Positions 49,415-58,068 of a DNA stretch of 64,000 nt are shown piece by piece. Source of the DNA: Dehalococcoidia bacterium (GTDB taxonomy: Bacteria; Chloroflexota; Dehalococcoidia; Lucifugimonadales; SHYT01). The translations under genes were made by a program, and so were the position numbers. Location: NCBI GenBank assembly GCA_009693045.1, contig SHXZ01000001.1, positions 62,001-126,000 of the forward strand, read 5' to 3'. The notes beneath the pieces are model-generated. The model did not search any database. It worked only from the letters and a program-made list of their open reading frames with translations, and had not been told where the DNA came from. Each line of letters begins with the position of its first letter. Position 1 is the stretch's first letter.

Positions 49415-50458
49415 CTACTTCAGGCTCCCAAGGTAGGAGGCAAGTCCGTTCAACTCATCGGAGCTGAACTTACCCTTGGTGATGACGGTGCCCATCAGGT
49501 TCCCGGGCTTAAGGCCTTCGGGGTCGGCAATCCACTTCGCGAGGTTGTCATGGGTATTGTCCATGATGCCTGCGGCTATGGTCAGCCTGCTGCCAATGTG
49601 GGTAAGATCGGGTCCCACCGGCCCTCGCGCATCAGTCCCTCTGACCGTGTGGCACCCTGCACACGCGCCCTTCCCCATAAAGATGTCACGACCCGCAGCA
49701 GCCGCACCAGTCGTCGGCGCGCCCGCCGGTTGCTTCTGGAGCGCTGTCCACTTGTCAAAGTCTTCCTTGGTGTCAACAATCGCCCTAAAGCGCATCAGCG
49801 CGTGGCCCTCACCGCAAAATTCAGCGCACTGTCCATAGTACACGCCGGGCTCATCCCCCTGGAGCCACATGACGTTGTGCTGCCCAGGGATCATGTCTAG
49901 CTTGCCGCCCAGCTTCGGGATCCAGAAGCTGTGGATGACGTCCTTGGACTCAAGCTTGATCACCGCAACAGTGCCGGCTGGAATGTGCATCTCGTTGGCC
50001 GTTTTGATACCCAGCGACGGGTAGTTGAACTCCCACCACCACTGGTGCGCGACTGCTTCAACCTCCAGCCGCACTCCTTCGTTCGGAAGGGTCAGCACCT
50101 TCCAAAGGACAGACACGGTTGGGACGGCAATGATGGCCAGAATGATGGCTGGAGCAATTGTCCAGCCGATCTCCAGAGGCATGTTTCCATGCGTCTGGGC
50201 CGGCAGCGGATCGCCGGAACGCCGCCGAAAGTGAAACAATGCATAGACGAACGCCAATTCAACAACGATGAAGACAATTGTGGCCGCCCAAAAAATCCAC
50301 CAGAACAGGTTAAGCTGCATCCGCGCAACTGGGCCTGCAGCCTCAAAGATTGATTGGGGGGTCTCCGGAGTCCGGCCGTAATAGAGGATCCAAAACAGAA
50401 AGATTCCAACAAACCCAATCGCAGCGGCAATCGGCAGCAGCCTGCCCCGTCCGTTCAA
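49415..50458 (-). CDS. ctaC: Cytochrome c oxidase subunit II with fused cytochrome c domain
   Basis: 347 residues from TTG 50458 (GGAGGG upstream). Two N-terminal helices, then the CuA cupredoxin with HSFWIPKLGGKLDMIPGQHN and the CuA ligands in YGQCAEFCGEGHALMRF (CxxxCxxxHxxM). After an Ala/Pro linker comes a C-type haem domain: KGACAGCHTVRGTD (CxxCH) with a candidate Met ligand in GNLMGTV. The fused cytochrome makes this a caa3-type oxidase. First gene of the oxidase operon. Confidence 0.97.
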   Translation of the reverse strand: MNGRGRLLPIAAAIGFVGIFLFWILYYGRTPETPQSIFEAAGPVARMQLNLFWWIFWAATIVFIVVELAFVYALFHFRRRSGDPLPAQTHGNMPLEIGWTIAPAIILAIIAVPTVSVLWKVLTLPNEGVRLEVEAVAHQWWWEFNYPSLGIKTANEMHIPAGTVAVIKLESKDVIHSFWIPKLGGKLDMIPGQHNVMWLQGDEPGVYYGQCAEFCGEGHALMRFRAIVDTKEDFDKWTALQKQPAGAPTTGAAAAGRDIFMGKGACAGCHTVRGTDARGPVGPDLTHIGSRLTIAAGIMDNTHDNLAKWIADPEGLKPGNLMGTVITKGKFSSDELNGLASYLGSLK

Positions 50459-50772
50459 GGTGCCCTCCTACCGGGCGTCAGAACTACTCGCCCAGCAAGC
50501 AGCCATGACTTGTGCCAGATTTCACAAAATGTTTGGCGCACTACCTCCACGTCCAACCCCAGCGCAATGATATATCACACAATGTGCGCTCCGGTCAACC
50601 GCGTCGGCCGCCGACGGCGCTAATGCCCGCTCTGTCCCATTGAGTCGCTGCCCTCTCATCGGCTCGCTGGAGATACCGCACTTGCCACTTGTCCCCAACT
50701 GGATGACAATACGAAGGCCTCGTGCCTTTTCCGCATGACAGGTCTGACAGGCACGGGTCCGAAAGGAGCCTC
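50459..50772. promoter_or_regulatory. Divergent intergenic region with the oxidase promoter
   Basis: On the minus strand TTGACC (50598-50593), 18-base spacer and TATATC (50574-50569) form a good promoter about 110 bases before ctaC. A tatA ribosome-binding site (AAAGGAG) ends the region on the other side. No gene seen. Confidence 0.55.
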
Positions 50773-50991
50773 ATGCCTCGCATTGGCCCCCTTGAGTTGG
50801 TTATTATCCTCGCCGTGGTTCTCCTACTCTTCGGCGCCACGCGCCTGCCCAAGCTGGCGCAGTCCATGGGTCAGGCCATCCGCGAGTTCCGTAAGAGCGC
50901 CTCTGAGACACCGGCTGCTCCCGCCACGAAGCGCCGCCATCGCACCCCTGCGAAGGAGAAGGCTGGCAGCAACGGCTCCAAAACGGCCTAG
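50773..50991 (+). CDS. tatA: Twin-arginine translocase subunit TatA/E
   Basis: 72 residues from ATG 50773 (AAAGGAG upstream). One N-terminal helix RIGPLELVIILAVVLLLFGA, the FGxxRLP hinge (FGATRLPKLAQSMGQAIREF) and a basic, Ala/Pro-rich tail. Forms the pore of the Tat pathway that exports folded proteins such as metalloenzymes. tatC is not adjacent. Confidence 0.93.
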   Translation: MPRIGPLELVIILAVVLLLFGATRLPKLAQSMGQAIREFRKSASETPAAPATKRRHRTPAKEKAGSNGSKTA

Positions 50992-51064
50992 CCTGCTGGG
51001 ACCAGCGCCTCCAACGGATAAAGCACTATGGCTCTCCCGGCTTGACTGCCAACAAAACCCTGCC

Positions 51065-51985
51065 CTAGCGCAATCCTGCTACGGTACTCGCCAGCCCCTG
51101 CTCCAAATCAACGCGCGGCTTCCACCCCAGCCGACGTTGCAGTTTGCCGCTGTCCAGCGCCACCTTGTACACCTCACTCGGCCTGGCCGGAGCATGCCGG
51201 GGCTCAAGCCTGTAGCCGGTAAGTGGCGCCAGCGCCCGGAGAAGGGCGTTGACCGAGGTCCCTACGCCCGTACCGACGTTGTACACCTCGCTCGCCTCCT
51301 CCTCCGCGGCCAACAGGAACGCCCGCGCCACGTCCTCCACATAGACATAGTCCCGTTCCTGTTCCCCCGTGCCGAAAATCGTCACCGGCTCGCCCCTCAG
51401 CATCCGTCCACCGAAGATGGCGATCACGCCAGCCTCCCCGTTCGGGTCCTGGCGTGGTCCGTACACGTTCCCCAGCCGCAACGCCGTGCCGCTGAGTCCA
51501 AACGTCGCCGCGTACGCCCGGAGGAACGCCTCGCCCGCCTCCTTGCTCGCCCCGTACGGCGAAAGGGGCCGAATGGGGTGCTCCTCCGGGCAGGGAAGCA
51601 CCTCCGGCTCGCCGTACAGCGTCCCGCCGCTTGACGCAAAAACTACCTTCCTGACCCCATGTTTCACGCACGCCTGGAGCAGCCCGACCATTCCCGCAAC
51701 GTTCACCGAAACGTCCAGCACCGGGTCGCGCACCGAAACCACCACGCTGGACTGCGCCCCGATGTGGAACACGGTTTCAGGCCTCACTGCGCCTACGACC
51801 CGGTCTACTTCGGACGAGCGCAGGTCCACCTCGTAAAACGCCGCCCTCGGGTTCAGGTTCGCCTTCCGGCCCGTGGCCAGGTTATCAAGCACCCCAACGG
51901 ATGCCCCCTGAGCCAACAGCGCGTCAACGACGTGGGAGCCAATGAAACCAGCCCCGCCAGTCACTAGGGCACGCTGAATGGCCAT
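51065..51985 (-). CDS. NAD-dependent epimerase/dehydratase (UDP-glucose 4-epimerase-like)
   Basis: 306 residues from ATG 51985 (AGGAGG upstream; a longer start at 52126 lacks one). Extended SDR: ALVTGGAGFIGSHVVDALLA, LDNLATGRKANLNP, catalytic SSGGTLYGEPEVLPCPEEHP and YGASKEAGEAFLRA (YxxxK), LRLGNVYGPRQDPNGEAGVI. Interconverts nucleotide sugars, e.g. UDP-Glc/UDP-Gal. No sugar-operon neighbours. Confidence 0.9.
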   Translation of the reverse strand: MAIQRALVTGGAGFIGSHVVDALLAQGASVGVLDNLATGRKANLNPRAAFYEVDLRSSEVDRVVGAVRPETVFHIGAQSSVVVSVRDPVLDVSVNVAGMVGLLQACVKHGVRKVVFASSGGTLYGEPEVLPCPEEHPIRPLSPYGASKEAGEAFLRAYAATFGLSGTALRLGNVYGPRQDPNGEAGVIAIFGGRMLRGEPVTIFGTGEQERDYVYVEDVARAFLLAAEEEASEVYNVGTGVGTSVNALLRALAPLTGYRLEPRHAPARPSEVYKVALDSGKLQRRLGWKPRVDLEQGLASTVAGLR

Positions 51986-52140
51986 TCGGGCCTCCTGCTG
52001 CATCGCCGGGTTCTGCCACGCATCGCACAAAGGAGCCGCGTCCGGACACGCCGATGGTTGGCATGTCGCGGGCTCAATGTTCCCCGGACGGGGTGCTATG
52101 ATACGCCTTGCGGCGGAGAAGCGCACGATGGGAGAAGGGT

Positions 52141-52203
52141 ATGCCGTACCGCCGGCGCCCCCAAGACTACGCCGCCACCCTCAAGCAGCGCGGAGGAGCA
52201 TAA
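52141..52203 (+). other. Possible 20-residue leader peptide
   Basis: ATG 52141 (GGGAGAAGGG upstream) encodes MPYRRRPQDYAATLKQRGGA and stops at TAA 52201-52203, three bases before the GTG of the exonuclease gene. The GGAGGAG near its end is the next gene's ribosome-binding site. It may be a translated leader, but composition alone could produce it. Confidence 0.25.
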
Positions 52204-52206
52204 GAG

Positions 52207-52875
52207 GTGTCGTTCCGGCGTGGCCTCCGCGTACCAAAACCGATGGCTAGGGTGGAGCCACCGATCGCCCCAACAAAGAACGTTTTCCGGACGGTGGCAG
52301 GGGAGCGCTCTCGCTCCAAGGAGGGATCCCTTGCGCCGTCCTCGACGCCCACCTTCGTGGCCATTGATTTTGAGACCGCTGACCGCTGGCCCGACAGCGC
52401 CTGCGCCGTCGGGCTTGTCCGCGTGGAAGGCGGGCGTATCGTCCGCCGTGAGGCCCGCCTCATCCGGCCTCCCAGGTCCCACGTGGACTTCAGCGCCATC
52501 CACGGCATCACCTGGGCCGACGTCGCGAGGAAACCCGTGTTTGCCGAGGTGTGGTCGGAGCTAGCTGACCTGCTGGAGGGGACGGCCTTCCTGGCGGCGC
52601 ACAACGCCGCCTTTGACCGCGGCGTGCTGGCGGCCTGCTGCGCCACGGCTGGCCTGGAACCGCCCGCGCTCCCCTTCGTCTGCACCGTCCAGCTCGCCCG
52701 TCGCACCTGGAGCATCTACCCCACGAAGCTGCCCAACGTCTGCGAGCGCCTCGGCATCGTCTTGCACCACCACAACCCCCTCTCCGACGCCGAGGCTTGC
52801 GCGCAGATTGTCATGAGAGCGGCAGCGGCGGGCATTGAAAAAACTCCGGGTGCAGGGAGTGTCCGGCGTGAATGA
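52207..52875 (+). CDS. DnaQ-like 3'-5' exonuclease
   Basis: 222 residues from GTG 52207 (GGAGGAG upstream). DEDDh exonuclease: FVAIDFETADRWPDSACAVG (ExoI, DxE), DFSAIHGITWADV, TAFLAAHNAAFDRGVLAACC (ExoII) and NPLSDAEACAQIVMRAA (ExoIII with His/Asp). The first ~48 residues (RSRSKEGSLAPSSTP) are basic and repeat-derived. Similar to the epsilon subunit or RNase T-type proteins; the precise target is unknown. Confidence 0.9.
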   Translation: MSFRRGLRVPKPMARVEPPIAPTKNVFRTVAGERSRSKEGSLAPSSTPTFVAIDFETADRWPDSACAVGLVRVEGGRIVRREARLIRPPRSHVDFSAIHGITWADVARKPVFAEVWSELADLLEGTAFLAAHNAAFDRGVLAACCATAGLEPPALPFVCTVQLARRTWSIYPTKLPNVCERLGIVLHHHNPLSDAEACAQIVMRAAAAGIEKTPGAGSVRRE

Positions 52876-53092
52876 AGAAGCCCGGTATTCAAGCCAGCTG
52901 TGCCTGAGTGATGTTCAACCGGTAGGATAAATCAGATGGAGAGCAGAGCCTTTTACGGTGTCTCTCCGGCGATGAGAACTCCCGCACACTAGCGCGTCGC
53001 TCTTCGAGTGTCAGGCGCCCCCCCTTCCCCAGCGCCCCTCCGCTCCGCTACACTGCCACCAGACTGTAACGTGCAACGCAAGGAGGCCACCC

Positions 53093-53860
53093 ATGAGGCT
53101 CGTGCGCTACCTGTTCGGCGGCCAGGTCTACTACGGCGCCGTGGAGGGCGAGGGCGTGAAGCGCATCACCGGCAACCCCTTCGGCGAGCACACCGTGGCG
53201 GCATCCAACCGCCCGCTCAGCGAGGTCAAGCTCCTCCCGCCCGTCGTTCCGGGCAAGGTTATCGCCATCGCGCTCAACTACAAGAGCCATTTGGGCAGCC
53301 GCCCGCAGCCCAAGCGCGTGGAGCCTTTCTTCAAGACGCCGAGTTGCATCGTCGGCCCGGAGGACGCCATTATCCTCCCCAAGGACGTGGGCCGCGTGGA
53401 CGCCGAGGGCGAGCTGGTGGCGGTCATCGGCAAGCGCTGCCGCAACGTCGCCAAGCGCGAGGACACCTGGGACTACATCATGGGCTTCACCTGCGGCAAC
53501 GACGTTAGCGCGCGTGAGTGGCAGAATGGCCAGGACAAGGATGTCCAGTGGTGGCGCGCTAAGTCGGCGGACACCTTCGGCCCCATCGGCCCGTGGGTGC
53601 TCACCGAGTTTGATCCGTACAACTCGCGGGTCACCACGCGGATCAACGGCCAGGTCGCCCAGGACGAGTCCACCAAGGACCTCATCTACTCCGTGCCGGA
53701 GATCATCATGGCCGTGAGCCGCTACATAACTCTGGAGCCTGGCGACATCATCTTCACCGGCACACCCGGCACCACGCGGCCGCTCAAGCCCGGCGACGTG
53801 GTGGAAGTGGACATACCAGGCATCGGCGTGCTGCGTAACCCCGTGCAAGGTGAAGCGTAG
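53093..53860 (+). CDS. Fumarylacetoacetate hydrolase family protein
   Basis: 255 residues. FAH-fold: VIAIALNYKSHLGSRPQPKR, PEDAIILPKDVGRVDAEGEL, VAVIGKRCRNVAKREDTWDY, MGFTCGNDVSAREWQNGQDK and LEPGDIIFTGTPGTTRPLKP. Metal site Asp/Glu/Glu visible (VDAEGELVAVIG). Typically hydrolyses or decarboxylates acylpyruvates or 2-hydroxymuconates in aromatic-ring degradation. AAGGAGG precedes the ATG. It is the first of a likely operon with Fe-ADH. Confidence 0.93.
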   Translation: MRLVRYLFGGQVYYGAVEGEGVKRITGNPFGEHTVAASNRPLSEVKLLPPVVPGKVIAIALNYKSHLGSRPQPKRVEPFFKTPSCIVGPEDAIILPKDVGRVDAEGELVAVIGKRCRNVAKREDTWDYIMGFTCGNDVSAREWQNGQDKDVQWWRAKSADTFGPIGPWVLTEFDPYNSRVTTRINGQVAQDESTKDLIYSVPEIIMAVSRYITLEPGDIIFTGTPGTTRPLKPGDVVEVDIPGIGVLRNPVQGEA

Positions 53861-53895
53861 CGGCGCGGTTTCCACGCCCGCGAGGTGAACGCCCC

Positions 53896-55113
53896 ATGAC
53901 GACCCAACGGCCTGCCGTGAGCGGCCTGGTCCAGTTCGTACCCACTGTGGAGCGGATCCTCTACGGCGCAGGTGTCGTCCAGCAGCACCTGGCCGCCGAG
54001 GTGGAGCGCCTCAGGGCCGAGCGGGTGCTGCTCATAACGCCGCGCTCGTTGGAACACAGCCCCTTTGTGGAACAGGTCCGCTCAGCCCTCGGCGGGCGTC
54101 ACGCCGGCAGCTTCGCGGCGGCCTTTGAGCACGTCCCGCTGGCCAGCGCCGTGGAAGCTGCGCAAGCCGCCCGTCGCGTCAACGCCGACCTGGTGGTGGC
54201 CCTCGGCGGCGGCAGCGCCATAGACGCGGCCAAGGGCGCACGCACCTGCCTTGCCGCCGACCTCCCCACTGTGGAGGCGCTGGGCGCTTTCATGGCTAAG
54301 CCTCTCGCCGCCGTGGGCGCCTTCATCCCCCAGGTGAGCATCCCCACCACCCTCTCCGGCGCCGAGTACAGCCGCAGCTTCAGCGCCACCGACTTTGACC
54401 AGGGCGTCAAGCGCGCGTACACCAACAGCGGCGTCGCCAGCAAGGTTATCCTGTACGATCCGGCCGCGACGACCAGCACGCCGGACGGCCTGTGGTTCGC
54501 TTCCGGCGTCATGGCCATCGCCCACGCGGTGGAGGTGTACTGGGCCTCGCCGCCGCACCTCGTCGGCGACGCGCTCAAGCTCGCCTCGGCCAAGGACCTG
54601 CTGGCGCACCTGCCGCGCACGCGGCTGGGGGGCGACGATCTGGAAGAGCGGCTGCGCTGCCAGGTGGCCGCATGGCTCGCGGACCACTCGCCCCTGCGGA
54701 CGCAGCCGCTCGCGCCCGCCCCCGGCGCGCTCCCCGTCCACGCCCTCGCCTACGAGCTGGGCGCGCTGTGCAAGGTTGGCTACGGGCTGGTCGCCTGTGT
54801 GACGCTTCCAGCTTGCCTGCGGTGGTCCGCCGCCCGCGACCCATACGCCGAGGACCGGCAGGCTAAGATGTCGCGGGAGTTCGGCCTCGCCCCCGACGAC
54901 GCCAGCGATGCTGACGCCGCAGAGGCCATGGCCGCCCGGCTCCGTGCCCTGATCGCCCTCCTAGGGCTGCCCACGCGACTCCGCGAGGTCAACGTCTCCC
55001 GCCGCGACATCGGGCGCATCGCGCGGTCGTTCTCGGAGCGCAAGGCCCGCCTCATCGCAGAGCGTCCGGCCTCAGAGGAGGACGTGGCGCGGCTGCTGGA
55101 AGAGAACTGGTAG
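53896..55113 (+). CDS. Iron-containing alcohol dehydrogenase (maleylacetate reductase-like)
   Basis: 405 residues. GGGSAIDAAKG (NAD site), IPTTLSGAEYSRSFSATDFD, and the metal-binding His segment GVMAIAHAVEVYWASPPHL with a later His in LPVHALAYELGAL. Group III ADH fold. Similar to maleylacetate reductases, which act after ring cleavage, in line with the FAH-family gene 35 bases upstream. Substrate is inferred only from family and neighbour. Confidence 0.9.
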   Translation: MTTQRPAVSGLVQFVPTVERILYGAGVVQQHLAAEVERLRAERVLLITPRSLEHSPFVEQVRSALGGRHAGSFAAAFEHVPLASAVEAAQAARRVNADLVVALGGGSAIDAAKGARTCLAADLPTVEALGAFMAKPLAAVGAFIPQVSIPTTLSGAEYSRSFSATDFDQGVKRAYTNSGVASKVILYDPAATTSTPDGLWFASGVMAIAHAVEVYWASPPHLVGDALKLASAKDLLAHLPRTRLGGDDLEERLRCQVAAWLADHSPLRTQPLAPAPGALPVHALAYELGALCKVGYGLVACVTLPACLRWSAARDPYAEDRQAKMSREFGLAPDDASDADAAEAMAARLRALIALLGLPTRLREVNVSRRDIGRIARSFSERKARLIAERPASEEDVARLLEENW

Positions 55114-55194
55114 CCTCGCGTCGCCCGTAGGGGCGAGGTTTCCTCGCCCGCCCGTATACGCGCGCGAAGAACGTTACATCCGCGGAGGTAGCTC
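55114..55194. repeat. Half-copy of the 'GTAGGGGCGAGG' repeat
   Basis: GTAGGGGCGAGGTTTCCTCG around 55128-55147 forms a GGGCGAGG/CCTCGCCC stem between the alcohol dehydrogenase and the methyltransferase gene. Confidence 0.7.
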
Positions 55195-56031
55195 ATGACG
55201 TGCCCGCCCGAAAGACAGGCATCCACAACCATCGCATCTACCTGGGACGCCGCCCTTTACGACCGTCGCCACGCCTTCGTCTGGGAGATGGCCTCCGACC
55301 TCGTCGTCCTCCTCGCGCCAAAGCACGGCGAGCGCGTCCTGGACCTTGGCTGCGGCACCGGCCACCTCACCAAGCGCATCGCGGAGACAGGAGCGACCGT
55401 CGTGGGTCTGGACCAGTCCGAGAGCATGATTGCCCAGGCAAAGCAAAACTACCCGGATATGACGTTCGTCCCGGGAGACGCCAGGGACTTCCGGTTTGAC
55501 CAGCCGTTTGACGCCGTCTTCTCTAACGCCGTCCTCCACTGGGTCACGCCGCCGGAAAAGGCGGTACAGTGCGTGGCCCGCGCGCTCAAGCAAGGGGGCA
55601 GGCTGGTGCTTGAGATGGGCGGCAAGGGAAACATCCGCGCCCTCCGAGCCGCCATAGATGCGTCACTGGACGAGGTGGGCGCCTCCGAGAACAAGGCGCT
55701 CAAACCCTGGTACAACCCCAGCGTTGCCGAGTACAGCGGCCTGCTGGAGAGCCACGGATTGCTCGTCACCCAGGCGGCGCTGTTCTCCAGGCCCACACCG
55801 CTGGAAGGCGGCCCGGCGGGGATCGCAAACTGGATGCGCATGTTCGGAAGCATGCTGCTCGCCAACCTGCCGCCCGCGACCCAGGCTGAGGTGATTGCAC
55901 GGATCGAGGACCGGCTTCGCCCCTCGTTGTGGCATGAGAACCGCTGGGTCGCCGACTACGTGCGGCTCCGGGTGGTGGCGGTCAAGCGGTCGGTGCCCGA
56001 GGGTCAAACGCATCCGGAAAGCCAGCGTTAA
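55195..56031 (+). CDS. Class I SAM-dependent methyltransferase (trans-aconitate methyltransferase-like)
   Basis: 278 residues. VLDLGCGTGHLTKRIAETGA (motif I), VVGLDQSESMIAQAKQNYPD, DAVFSNAVLHWVTPPEKAVQ and GRLVLEMGGKGNIRALRAAI match the Tam/TehB type. GGAGGT precedes the ATG. Substrate unknown; trans-aconitate is one family example, not shown here. Confidence 0.85.
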   Translation: MTCPPERQASTTIASTWDAALYDRRHAFVWEMASDLVVLLAPKHGERVLDLGCGTGHLTKRIAETGATVVGLDQSESMIAQAKQNYPDMTFVPGDARDFRFDQPFDAVFSNAVLHWVTPPEKAVQCVARALKQGGRLVLEMGGKGNIRALRAAIDASLDEVGASENKALKPWYNPSVAEYSGLLESHGLLVTQAALFSRPTPLEGGPAGIANWMRMFGSMLLANLPPATQAEVIARIEDRLRPSLWHENRWVADYVRLRVVAVKRSVPEGQTHPESQR

Positions 56032-56100
56032 AAACGGCGCGGATGTTAGAATGGGTCAAAAAGACTAATAGGGCGGAAACGAGGGAACGAGACGGCAAAA

Positions 56101-56394
56101 GTGGTCAGCGCTGCCGAAGCCAAGGCCAAGTTCTCCGAGCTAGTTTCCCAAGCTGCTCACGGAGGCCAACGGATCCTCATTGAGCGGCACGGGAAACCGT
56201 TCGCTGCATTGGTACGTGTGGCTGACCTGGAGCGACTAGAGGTTACCGAGCCGGGTGGCGGGCAGCGATTAAGTCCCCTGGCGTTGCTTGGCCTTTGGAG
56301 CGATGTGGAACCGGAAGAGTTGGACAAGATAGTCGCCGACATCTATGCGAGTTGCGAGCGTGATACAGGCCGCAAAGTGGAGTTTGAGCCCTGA
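56101..56394 (+). CDS. Phd/YefM-family antitoxin
   Basis: 97 residues from GTG 56101: VSAAEAKAKFSELVSQAAHG, GQRILIERHGKPFAALVRVA, DLERLEV. Standard Phd/YefM antitoxin. The last base of its stop is the first base of the following vapC ATG (TGATG), so translation is coupled. Typical autoregulated TA operon. Confidence 0.88.
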   Translation: MVSAAEAKAKFSELVSQAAHGGQRILIERHGKPFAALVRVADLERLEVTEPGGGQRLSPLALLGLWSDVEPEELDKIVADIYASCERDTGRKVEFEP

Positions 56395-56807
56395 TGTTTC
56401 TGCTGGACACCGACATTCTCAGCAATCTCGTCAGCAGAGCTCCGTCAACCTCGCTCGTTCGCAGAATGGCTGCCGTTTCCAGAGAGCAGCAGTTCACCTC
56501 CAGTATCACTTTGGGGGAGATTCTGTACGGAGCGTACAGGTTGGGGGCGCGTGCCCAGGAGTTATTTGACCGCTTTGAACGGGTTCTGTGGCCCAACCTC
56601 GTGGTCGTTCGGTTTGATGCGCCGGCGGCGCATCAGTATGCTCGTGTCCGAGCCGAACTTGAGCAGCGTGGGACACTCATTGGAGACGCCGACCTTCGTA
56701 TAGCCGCCATCGCCCGGGCCCGCAACCTGACCATGGTCACTGGCAACGCCCGGCACTTTGAGTGCGTCCCCGGCCTTCAGGTGGAGAACTGGCTGTCGCC
56801 GTCTTAA
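56394..56807 (+). CDS. vapC: PIN-domain toxin (VapC-like)
   Basis: 137 residues. LLDTDILSNLVSRAP (Asp), TSSITLGEILYGAYRLGARA (Glu), GDADLRIAAIARARNLTMVT (Asp) and NARHFECVPGLQVENW complete the PIN acidic set. Ribonuclease toxin paired with the Phd/YefM antitoxin just before it. Confidence 0.9.
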   Translation: MFLLDTDILSNLVSRAPSTSLVRRMAAVSREQQFTSSITLGEILYGAYRLGARAQELFDRFERVLWPNLVVVRFDAPAAHQYARVRAELEQRGTLIGDADLRIAAIARARNLTMVTGNARHFECVPGLQVENWLSPS

Positions 56808-56818
56808 CGGAGCGCCGT

Positions 56819-57238
56819 ATGCCGAGCGGTTGGGTGCTGGTCGCCATCCCCATCCTGGTGCTCTGGGGCGCGTGGGGCTTCTTTGCCAGGCAAGCCGGGG
56901 CCAGCCTGGGCTGGAAGACGGCGTGGCTCGTGCAGGCCGGGGCCGAGTTCTGCGTGTACGCCATCGCGTTCGGTGTGCTCAGGCCGCCACTGAGCGGCAA
57001 CTCAGGAAAGGGCCTTCTTTTCGCCACGTTGGCCGGGGTTTGCGGGCCGTTGGGCAGCGCGCTGTTCTACATCGCCATCACCCGCGCTAAGACGGCTTCG
57101 GTGGTCGTGCCCCTCACCGCGCTCTACCCCGTGGTCACCATCGCGCTGCTCTTCCTTGTGCAGCACGAGCGAGTCTCGTTCACCAAAGCAGTGGGGATCG
57201 CATTCGCGATTGCCGCAGGCTTGCTACTGAGCTTGTAG
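56819..57238 (+). CDS. EamA/DMT-family small transporter
   Basis: 139 residues from ATG 56819, a half-size drug/metabolite transporter with about four helices: WVLVAIPILVLWGAWGFFAR, AGVCGPLGSALFYIAITRAK, SVVVPLTALYPVVTIALLFL and TKAVGIAFAIAAGLLLSL. 'TALYPVVTIALLFLVQHERVS' is typical EamA. A full EamA has ten helices, so this probably acts as a dimer. Convergent with ccdA. Confidence 0.85.
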   Translation: MPSGWVLVAIPILVLWGAWGFFARQAGASLGWKTAWLVQAGAEFCVYAIAFGVLRPPLSGNSGKGLLFATLAGVCGPLGSALFYIAITRAKTASVVVPLTALYPVVTIALLFLVQHERVSFTKAVGIAFAIAAGLLLSL

Positions 57239-57240
57239 GC

Positions 57241-57942
57241 TCACCCAAACAGGAACTGCTTGCCGCCCGTCCCAAGTGTCCAATAGTAGATGATATACCC
57301 GCCCGCGCCCAGCAGCACCAGGTTCCCTACCGTCTCGGCGTAGGGCATCATGCGGCGCACAATCTTCCGCGCGCCCTCCTGCGACACGACCACCGCCCAC
57401 GTCACCAGCAGCAGCATCGCGCCCATGCCCACCGCGTAGCTTACGAAGCTCCCTACCGCGGAGCCGTACCCGCCCACCGCCAGGCTGCTCACTACCACCA
57501 CCAGAAAGATAGGCAGCGCGCAGCTCAGTGACGCGACGCCGTAAGCCAGTCCGAACAGGAATGTCCCTACGAGTCCACCACCGCGGTCCCACTGCACCCG
57601 GCTCGCCACGAGAAGGCCCAGGTGCCGCCGTGTGACGAGCAGCCACAGCGCCGTGACCACCACGGCGATGCCCACGCCAAGCCCGGCGTAAGGCATCACC
57701 TTGATCGCCGCGCGCCCACCCGCGGCGATCACCGCGCCGATGACCCCAAAGATCAGGACGAACCCGAGCGTCGCCGTCAACCCCATCAGTGTCCCACGCA
57801 GGAACGCCGAGAGTGGACTGCCTGCCCCCTTCTCCTGACCAAGCTGGTACCCGATGTACGCGGGCAGCATCGCAATGCCGCACGGGTTCACCAGAGCGGC
57901 CATCCCCGCGAAGAAGGCGTAACCAAGCGGTGCGTCAAACAT
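57241..57942 (-). CDS. ccdA: CcdA-like cytochrome c biogenesis / thiol transporter
   Basis: 233 residues, six helices. The redox Cys pair is in AALVNPCGIAMLPAYIGYQL and VASLSCALPIFLVVVVSSLA, as in CcdA (DsbD-beta-like), which passes electrons across the membrane to extracytoplasmic thiols needed for haem attachment. Consistent with the fused cytochrome c of CtaC in this window. ATG at 57942 next to an A/T-rich upstream. Confidence 0.88.
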   Translation of the reverse strand: MFDAPLGYAFFAGMAALVNPCGIAMLPAYIGYQLGQEKGAGSPLSAFLRGTLMGLTATLGFVLIFGVIGAVIAAGGRAAIKVMPYAGLGVGIAVVVTALWLLVTRRHLGLLVASRVQWDRGGGLVGTFLFGLAYGVASLSCALPIFLVVVVSSLAVGGYGSAVGSFVSYAVGMGAMLLLVTWAVVVSQEGARKIVRRMMPYAETVGNLVLLGAGGYIIYYWTLGTGGKQFLFG

Positions 57943-58019
57943 TGTTCTTGCTTGACTCCATGGTTGCGTGGTCAGCGCGTTTCAAAGGCATACAAGCGCC
58001 AAAATTTTCTGGGAGGAGT

Positions 58020-58053
58020 CTGAGGAACCTTCTTTGCAAAGAAGGTTCCTCAG
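58020..58053. repeat. 34-bp perfect palindrome
   Basis: CTGAGGAACCTTCTTTG (58020-58036) followed by its exact reverse complement. Core CTTCTTTGCAAAGAAG matches the family at 16647-16700 and 19070-19103. Located upstream of ccdA, 15 bases from the 3' end of the uracil-DNA glycosylase gene. Confidence 0.9.
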
Positions 58054-58068
58054 CGCCCACCATCCACT

